A DNA stretch of 12,747 nucleotides, taken from Baffinella frigidus. Taxonomy: Eukaryota > Cryptophyceae > Cryptomonadales > Baffinellaceae. How positions within the stretch are numbered: position 1 is the first letter of the stretch; each line of letters starts with the position of its first letter. Of this stretch, positions 10,722 to 12,747 are shown piece after piece. A model generated the notes under the pieces. The model saw only the letters and a program-made list of their open reading frames with translations. It was not told the DNA's origin and made no database searches. The position numbers and the translations under genes are program-made. The stretch covers positions 192,544-205,290 of the forward strand of contig MU646649.1 of assembly GCA_026770585.1 (NCBI GenBank), read 5' to 3'.

Positions 10722-10839
10722 TATAGGGGTACCTCGCTCATAAGAAACTGCCCCCACAGGACCACCATAGGGCCCTAGGCAGAGGCCTACGGCAGGGCCC
10801 TAAGAGGAGGCGATTTCTTATGAGCGAGGTACCCCTGTA
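10722..10839. repeat. Family P palindromic element, copy 4
   Basis: GGGGTACCTCGCTCATAAGA on the left pairs with TCTTATGAGCGAGGTACCCC on the right. The right arm read on + encodes MSEVPLY in an open frame; this is a property of the repeat. Confidence 0.95.
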
Positions 10840-10882
10840 CACGAAACGCTTGCGGGCAGACACCAAAAGTTTGCTCATAAGC

Positions 10883-10888
10883 TTTATT
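10883..10888 (-). promoter_or_regulatory. Polyadenylation signal AATAAA of the minus-strand gene
   Basis: AATAAA on the minus strand, about 60 bases after the stop codon at 10949-10951, a usual distance for a 3' UTR signal. Confidence 0.65.
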
Positions 10889-10901
10889 CGTCACCCACAC
10901 T

Positions 10902-10958
10902 TGTCACACCTCCTCCTGTCACACCTCCTCCTGTCACACCTCCTCCTGTCACACCTCC
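10902..10958. repeat. 15-bp minisatellite overlapping the stop codon
   Basis: Four head-to-tail copies (the first and last imperfect) of TCACACCTCCTCCTG. The last copy contains the stop codon of the minus-strand gene, so the coding end and 3' UTR run into the repeat. Confidence 0.9.
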
Positions 10959-11929
10959 TGCGCGACTTGGCATTCCCACAGAGGGAGCTTCACGCGAATC
11001 GGGGGCTTAGTCGGGGCGAGAACCGGGGGCTCACGGCACTTGCGGGACGCCGCGACCGGAAACTCCCAGAGGTACTCGTTGCTGTCCCAGCTGATGCGCC
11101 CAGAGAGCGCAGGGGCGGCCCAGGATTCGTCCCCAAAGCGCGTGGGGCGGAGCTGGAGCGGCTCGGAGAAGGAGCGGGGGGCGGGTGAGCACGAGCGGGC
11201 CGGGCGCATGCGCACGGCTGGGGCGCTGGACCCCGCGGAGAGGACGATGTCCTTGGACGATTCGCGCTTGTCGGCGGAAGAGGGAGACCGCGCGATGACG
11301 GCGGGCCGAAGCGGTTTCTGAAGGGGCTCCTCCTGGGACAGCCACCCGCTGGCCAGGTTGACCGGGTCCGACAGAACGGGAGACTCGCAGACGTCCTCGT
11401 ATTCCTGGGAGCGGATGTTGCGCAGGACGTCGTCGAACCGGTCCACGAGCTGCTTCTCCGACTGAAGGTCGGGGCGCTTGGAGCACAGCTCACGCATGTC
11501 GCTCACGCTCTTGGCGAGCATGTCGTACCTGGCGACGTCGAGCGGATCGGAGAAGGAGCGGGGGGCGGGTGAGCACGAGCGGGCCGGGCGCATGCGCACG
11601 GCGGGGGCGCTGGACCCCGCAGAGAGGACGATGTCCTTGGACGATTCGCGCTTGTCGGCGGAAGAGGAACACCGCGCGATGACGGCGGGCCGAAGCGGTT
11701 TCTCAAGGGGCTCCTCCTGGGACAGCCACCCGCTTGCCAGGTTGACCGGATCCGACAGAACGGGAGACTCGCAGATGTGCTCGTATTCCTGGGAGCGGAT
11801 GTTGCGCATGACGTCGTCGAACCGGTCCACGAGCTGCTTCTCTGACTGCAGGTCGGGGCGCTTGGAGCACAGCTCACGCATCTCGCTCACGCTCTTGGCG
11901 AGCATGGCGTACCTGGCCTCGTCAGACAT
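10949..11929 (-). CDS. Two-unit internally duplicated protein, function unknown
   Basis: Single open frame of 326 codons from ATG 11929-11927 to TGA 10951-10949. I chose this Met (MSDEARYAML) because the in-frame Met at 12004 lies upstream of the TATA-like box. Residues 5-132 and 133-260 are tandem units differing at about eleven positions. Each opens with a predicted helical stretch (ARYxMLAKSVSxMREL, then QLVDRFDDV) and ends in a Ser/Pro/Arg-rich tail with RSFSDP or RSFSEP. These match the canonical 14-3-3 motif RSxSxP, suggesting (inference) a phosphorylated adaptor. A unique 66-residue tail carries WDSNEYLWEF. No enzyme domain, signal peptide or membrane segment. No introns are visible, in contrast to the ARM gene it converges on. 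I do not recognise the family. Confidence 0.8.
   Translation of the reverse strand: MSDEARYAMLAKSVSEMRELCSKRPDLQSEKQLVDRFDDVMRNIRSQEYEHICESPVLSDPVNLASGWLSQEEPLEKPLRPAVIARCSSSADKRESSKDIVLSAGSSAPAVRMRPARSCSPAPRSFSDPLDVARYDMLAKSVSDMRELCSKRPDLQSEKQLVDRFDDVLRNIRSQEYEDVCESPVLSDPVNLASGWLSQEEPLQKPLRPAVIARSPSSADKRESSKDIVLSAGSSAPAVRMRPARSCSPAPRSFSEPLQLRPTRFGDESWAAPALSGRISWDSNEYLWEFPVAASRKCREPPVLAPTKPPIRVKLPLWECQVAQEV
11149..11916. repeat. In-frame tandem duplication, two 384-bp units
   Basis: 11149-11532 and 11533-11916 align at an offset of exactly 384 bp (128 codons) with high identity over nearly the whole length. They lie wholly inside the minus-strand coding region. Confidence 0.95.
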
Positions 11930-11988
11930 GATCGTGGGAGGGACTTCGAGTGGTAGGATGCAAGTCTTGTTGGTCGAATGTTCTGCTC

Positions 11989-11996
11989 TTTTAAAA
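11989..11996 (-). promoter_or_regulatory. TATA-like box TTTTAAAA
   Basis: Reads CCTTTTAAAAGAG on the minus strand, 60-67 bases before the chosen ATG, leaving room for a start site and a short leader. Confidence 0.5.
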
Positions 11997-11998
11997 GG

Positions 11999-12078
11999 GG
12001 TCAACCCGCCCCCAACAAACTTTTCTGATGAGCGGTTTGGACGGGTCTGGCGCGGTCAACCCGCCCCCAACAAACTTT
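11999..12078 (-). promoter_or_regulatory. Duplicated 25-bp upstream element with GC box
   Basis: Identical 25-bp blocks at 11999-12023 and 12054-12078, spaced 55 bp. Read on the minus strand each contains GTTGGGGGCGGGTTGACC: a GC-box-like GGGGGCGGG next to a W-box-like TTGACC. They sit directly upstream of the TATA-like box, as activator sites would. Confidence 0.55.
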
Positions 12079-12320
12079 ACACCTGACACGTAAATTGGCG
12101 ACCCCCCCAAGAGTTACCAGTAATCAAAGGCCTGTTGATGGACGGACATCCTTTTGATGGACACGATCTCTAACGATCTCCGAATACATAGTCTACGAGC
12201 TCGTACATGAATTCTACATGTATCTGGGGAGATCGATTCAAACAGATTGATCACGTCCGAAATAGCCTTCAAATAGGGTCATTTTCCCTAAGGAGGGCGC
12301 GTCTTTCTATTACACATCGT

Positions 12321-12342
12321 GTCACGTGGGTGTCACGTGGGT
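12321..12342. promoter_or_regulatory. Two tandem CACGTG (G-box/E-box) sites
   Basis: GTCACGTGGGT occurs twice head to tail with an 11-bp period (CACGTG at 12323-12328 and 12334-12339). It is about one helical turn apart, which would place two bound bZIP or bHLH factors on the same face. About 400 bp upstream of the minus-strand ATG. Confidence 0.5.
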
Positions 12343-12481
12343 GTTCTCTTGGGACGCGTCGAGAAACTTACCGGTAAAACACCTGGTGGGGTTTAGAAGG
12401 ACGCTTTACGAAAATGGGGGGTGGGTCGGATCATATGGGGGTCGACCCCTTTGTGAAACGCCATAGGGAAGTCCGAGGACC

Positions 12482-12498
12482 TTCTAGAAGGTTCTGGA
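12482..12498. promoter_or_regulatory. Heat-shock-element-like TTCnnGAAnnTTCnnGA
   Basis: TTCTAGAAGGTTCTGGA has three perfect alternating 5-bp units and a partial fourth, the consensus for HSF trimers. It is 553 bp upstream of the minus-strand ATG, or could serve a gene to the right of the window. Confidence 0.4.
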
Positions 12499-12747
12499 TC
12501 CAGGACCTATGGACGTGACACTCCAGTCCGGTAAACGCGACGTGATCACCGTTGGATAAGAAGTAAGAGAGACACGTGAGTGTGTCTAAAATCTGATAGG
12601 TCGCAATTCGTCAGCCGACTCCATGGAGGGCTGGTGAAAGAGCGGCACCGCGCTCCTCAGAAAAAGGAAGGAACGCTGCACCGAAGGCGGAAATCGGTCA
12701 GGCCAGCCAAGGCCTCTGATCGCTCAGCAGGACGCGTCGAGCGTCTG

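Larger units (their letters stand above)
12079..12747. other. Non-coding flank, no gene seen
   Basis: No exon or ORF I can support. Apart from the two motif entries it holds small palindromes (GGGGTCGACCCC at 12437-12448; TACATGAATTCTACATGTA near 12207). It is free of the telomere-like repeats and P/Q/X elements, so the repeat-rich domain appears to end near 10840. Confidence 0.5.

Noticed and set aside
10820-11188. Plus-strand open frame starting MSEVPLY
   Set aside because: Starts in the arm of a P palindrome, runs through a minisatellite and is antisense to the minus-strand gene.
11930-12004. Upstream Met at 12004 as the start of the minus-strand protein
   Set aside because: The extra 25 residues would be encoded across the TATA-like box at 11989-11996, and the internal Met sits directly before the repeat unit.
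11478-12086. Plus-strand open frame of 202 codons antisense to the duplicated gene
   Set aside because: Shadow of the minus-strand frame; the minus frame is longer, has a TATA-like box and an AATAAA at fitting distances, and spans both repeat units coherently.

Overview
This is nuclear DNA from a eukaryote. It has spliceosomal introns, TATA and AATAAA signals, and large amounts of the heptamer CCCTAAA, which is the C-strand of the plant/algal-type telomere repeat TTTAGGG. Exons are GC-rich and the spacers are full of simple repeats and small inverted-repeat elements. A unicellular alga or related protist fits best; I cannot name the species from sequence alone. No rRNA, tRNA or CRISPR array was seen.

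Positions 1-10428 look like repetitive junk but hide one highly fragmented + strand gene. Fourteen short exons (45-119 nt, 991 nt in total) join in compatible phases, with no internal stop, into the C-terminal 329 residues of an armadillo (ARM) repeat protein ending at TAG 10426-10428. The 5' end lies left of the window. Every acceptor is AG; every donor is GT except one GC. Only about 10% of the gene body is coding. Introns are filled with seven-base repeats (CCCTAAA drifting to ACACCAT, CCCGAAA and CCAGAAA), CAGA, CT and GA microsatellites, and hairpin elements.

Most exons are accompanied by truncated copies of themselves. Acceptor-side fragments mostly lie upstream and donor-side fragments downstream, often with intact splice sites. 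This is what tandem duplications with one breakpoint in an exon and one in the adjacent intron would leave. The clearest case is the 119-nt exon at 7930-8048: three 5'-half copies embedded in CT repeats lie upstream, and two 3'-half copies embedded in complementary GA repeats lie downstream.

Positions 9351-10840 carry clustered palindromic elements of at least two families (here P and Q). They share an inner CCTAGGACC/CCCTAC core with a third family (X) scattered in upstream introns.

Positions 10883-12078 hold a convergent, apparently intronless minus-strand gene. It encodes a 326-residue low-complexity protein built from two 128-residue tandem units, each ending in a 14-3-3-like RSFS(D/E)P motif. 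It has a TATA-like box, a duplicated 25-bp upstream element and an AATAAA signal. The remaining sequence to 12747 is non-coding as far as I can see, with two CACGTG boxes and a good match to a heat-shock element.
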